Below are positions 5,085 to 5,969 of a DNA stretch of 5,969 bases, piece after piece. Within the stretch, counting starts at the first letter, position 1. Each line of letters starts with the position of its first letter. This DNA is from Finegoldia magna. Lineage in GTDB: Bacteria > Bacillota > Clostridia > Tissierellales > Peptoniphilaceae. The notes under the pieces are model-generated. The model was not told where the DNA came from. It did not search any database and saw only the letters and a program-made list of their open reading frames with translations. The position numbers and the translations under genes were made by a program. Where the stretch lies: NCBI RefSeq assembly GCF_018371055.1, contig NZ_JAGYZD010000101.1:1-5969 (forward strand), written 5' to 3'.

Positions 5085-5969
5085 ATGTTAAAAAATAGAA
5101 ATTTAATTAACGCAGATGATTTTAATGTAGAAGAGATAAACGAAATATTGAATTTAGCAGAAGAAATTATAAAGAGTCCTTCTGATTTTTCTAATTTGTG
5201 TAATGGAAAAATCTTAGGGACTCTTTTTTTTGAGCCTTCAACAAGAACAAGATTAAGTTTTGAATCAGCAATACATAGATTAGGTGGAGATTGCATAGGC
5301 TTTTCAGAAAGTGCAAGTTCATCGACATCAAAGGGTGAGTCTTTGGCTGATACAATAAGAACAGTGTCAAATTATACAGATATAATTGCGATGAGAAACC
5401 CAAAAGAAGGTTCGGCAGTTTTAGCTAGTTCTTATGCAGAAGTTCCATTGATAAATGCAGGTGATGGTGGACATCAACATCCAACTCAAACTTTGACAGA
5501 TTTATTGACAATTTGGATGACTAAAAAAAGATTGGACAACATGACAATAGGATTGTGTGGGGATTTGAAATTTGGTAGAACAGTCCATTCTTTGATAAAA
5601 GCTATGTCAAGATATGAGAACAACAAGTTCGTCTTAATATCTCCTGAAGAACTTCAAGTGCCTGATTATATTAAGATATTTTTAAAATCAAAGAATATAG
5701 AATTCAAAGAAGTTGAAAAAATGGAAGATGTAATCGGTGAATTAGATGTTTTATACATGACTAGAGTTCAACGTGAAAGATTCTTCAATGAAGCAGATTA
5801 TGTTAGATTGAAAGATTCATATATCTTAGATAATGATAAAATGAAATTAGCTACAGAAGATTTAGCTGTTCTTCATCCATTGCCAAGAGTAAATGAAATA
5901 GCTACAGAAGTTGATAGCGATCCAAGAGCAGTTTATTTTAAGCAAGTTAGATACGGTGTAATTGTTAGA
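5085..5969 (+). CDS. pyrB: Aspartate carbamoyltransferase catalytic chain, 3'-truncated by window edge
   Basis: Condenses carbamoyl phosphate with aspartate to form N-carbamoyl-aspartate, the committed step of de novo pyrimidine synthesis; cytosolic trimer. The visible 295 codons are open to the window edge with no stop; family length (about 305-310) suggests 10-15 codons are missing. Motifs seen: the carbamoyl-phosphate loop [14 protein letters not shown] (49-62, with Ser52-Thr53-Arg54-Thr55), the 80s loop SSTSKGES (79-86, Lys83), Arg104 in [16 protein letters not shown] (130-141, His132 and Gln135), Arg165 (KFGRTVHSL), Arg227 (MTRVQRERF) and [10 protein letters not shown] (263-272). These favour aspartate over ornithine carbamoyltransferase. 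The type resembles catalytic chains that pair with a PyrI regulatory subunit, so pyrI may follow beyond the window; that is inference. The ATG at 5085 follows AAAGGAG at 6-nt spacing. Confidence 0.96.
   Translation, partial: MLKNRNLINADDFNVEEINEILNLAEEIIKSPSDFSNLCNGKILGTLFFEPSTRTRLSFESAIHRLGGDCIGFSESASSSTSKGESLADTIRTVSNYTDIIAMRNPKEGSAVLASSYAEVPLINAGDGGHQHPTQTLTDLLTIWMTKKRLDNMTIGLCGDLKFGRTVHSLIKAMSRYENNKFVLISPEELQVPDYIKIFLKSKNIEFKEVEKMEDVIGELDVLYMTRVQRERFFNEADYVRLKDSYILDNDKMKLATEDLAVLHPLPRVNEIATEVDSDPRAVYFKQVRYGVIVR

Noticed and set aside
5054..5403. Two - strand frames opposite the start of pyrB
   Set aside because: Both are antisense to clearly conserved pyrB motifs and one runs into the pyrB promoter region; no independent support.
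1..5969. Search for an undescribed system: phage, defence, toxin-antitoxin, CRISPR, mobile element, riboswitch
   Set aside because: All coding space is taken by recognisable housekeeping families, intergenic gaps are all under 100 bases, and no array, terminal inverted repeats, attachment site or structured leader was seen.

Overview
The window is a compact, AT-rich stretch of bacterial chromosome (roughly 30% G+C by eye). It has strong GGAGG-type ribosome binding sites, A/T-ending codons, TTGACA/TATAAT-type promoters and 1-nt or overlapping gene junctions. This suggests a low-GC Gram-positive (Bacillota), probably an anaerobic clostridial or Peptoniphilaceae-type organism such as a Finegoldia or Peptoniphilus relative. 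The genus is an inference from style and gene content, not a direct identification.

Layout. On the + strand: the 3' part of an OmpR/PhoB-family response regulator (cut by the left edge), a perfect hairpin, a cytoplasmic cyclophilin-type peptidyl-prolyl isomerase, and thymidine kinase (tdk) 1 nt later. A strong terminator, apparently bidirectional, sits at the convergent junction. On the - strand: luxS, preceded in transcription order by a RodA/FtsW-family (SEDS) membrane protein; the two form a pair transcribed leftward. A 73-bp divergent intergenic region with two back-to-back extended -10 promoters separates this pair from a + strand pair, nfo (endonuclease IV) and nth (endonuclease III), which overlap by 20 nt. 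A consensus sigma-A-type promoter then starts pyrB (aspartate carbamoyltransferase catalytic chain), which runs off the right edge about 10-15 codons short of its expected end.

Functions. nfo and nth form a small base-excision-repair operon: Nth removes oxidised pyrimidines and nicks, and Nfo processes AP sites and blocked 3' ends. tdk (thymidine salvage) and pyrB (de novo pyrimidine synthesis) both feed pyrimidine pools but are separate units here. The SEDS protein belongs to cell-wall elongation or division, and LuxS to the activated methyl cycle and AI-2 production. The cyclophilin and the response regulator have no obvious functional link to their neighbours.

Assessment. Every gene belongs to a well-known family, and I see no mobile element, CRISPR array, tRNA/rRNA, defence system or toxin-antitoxin module. 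I found no undescribed system. The points worth a second look are small: a response regulator lacking the conserved receiver lysine, terminators built into gene ends, overlapping divergent promoters, and the nfo-nth and SEDS-luxS pairings.
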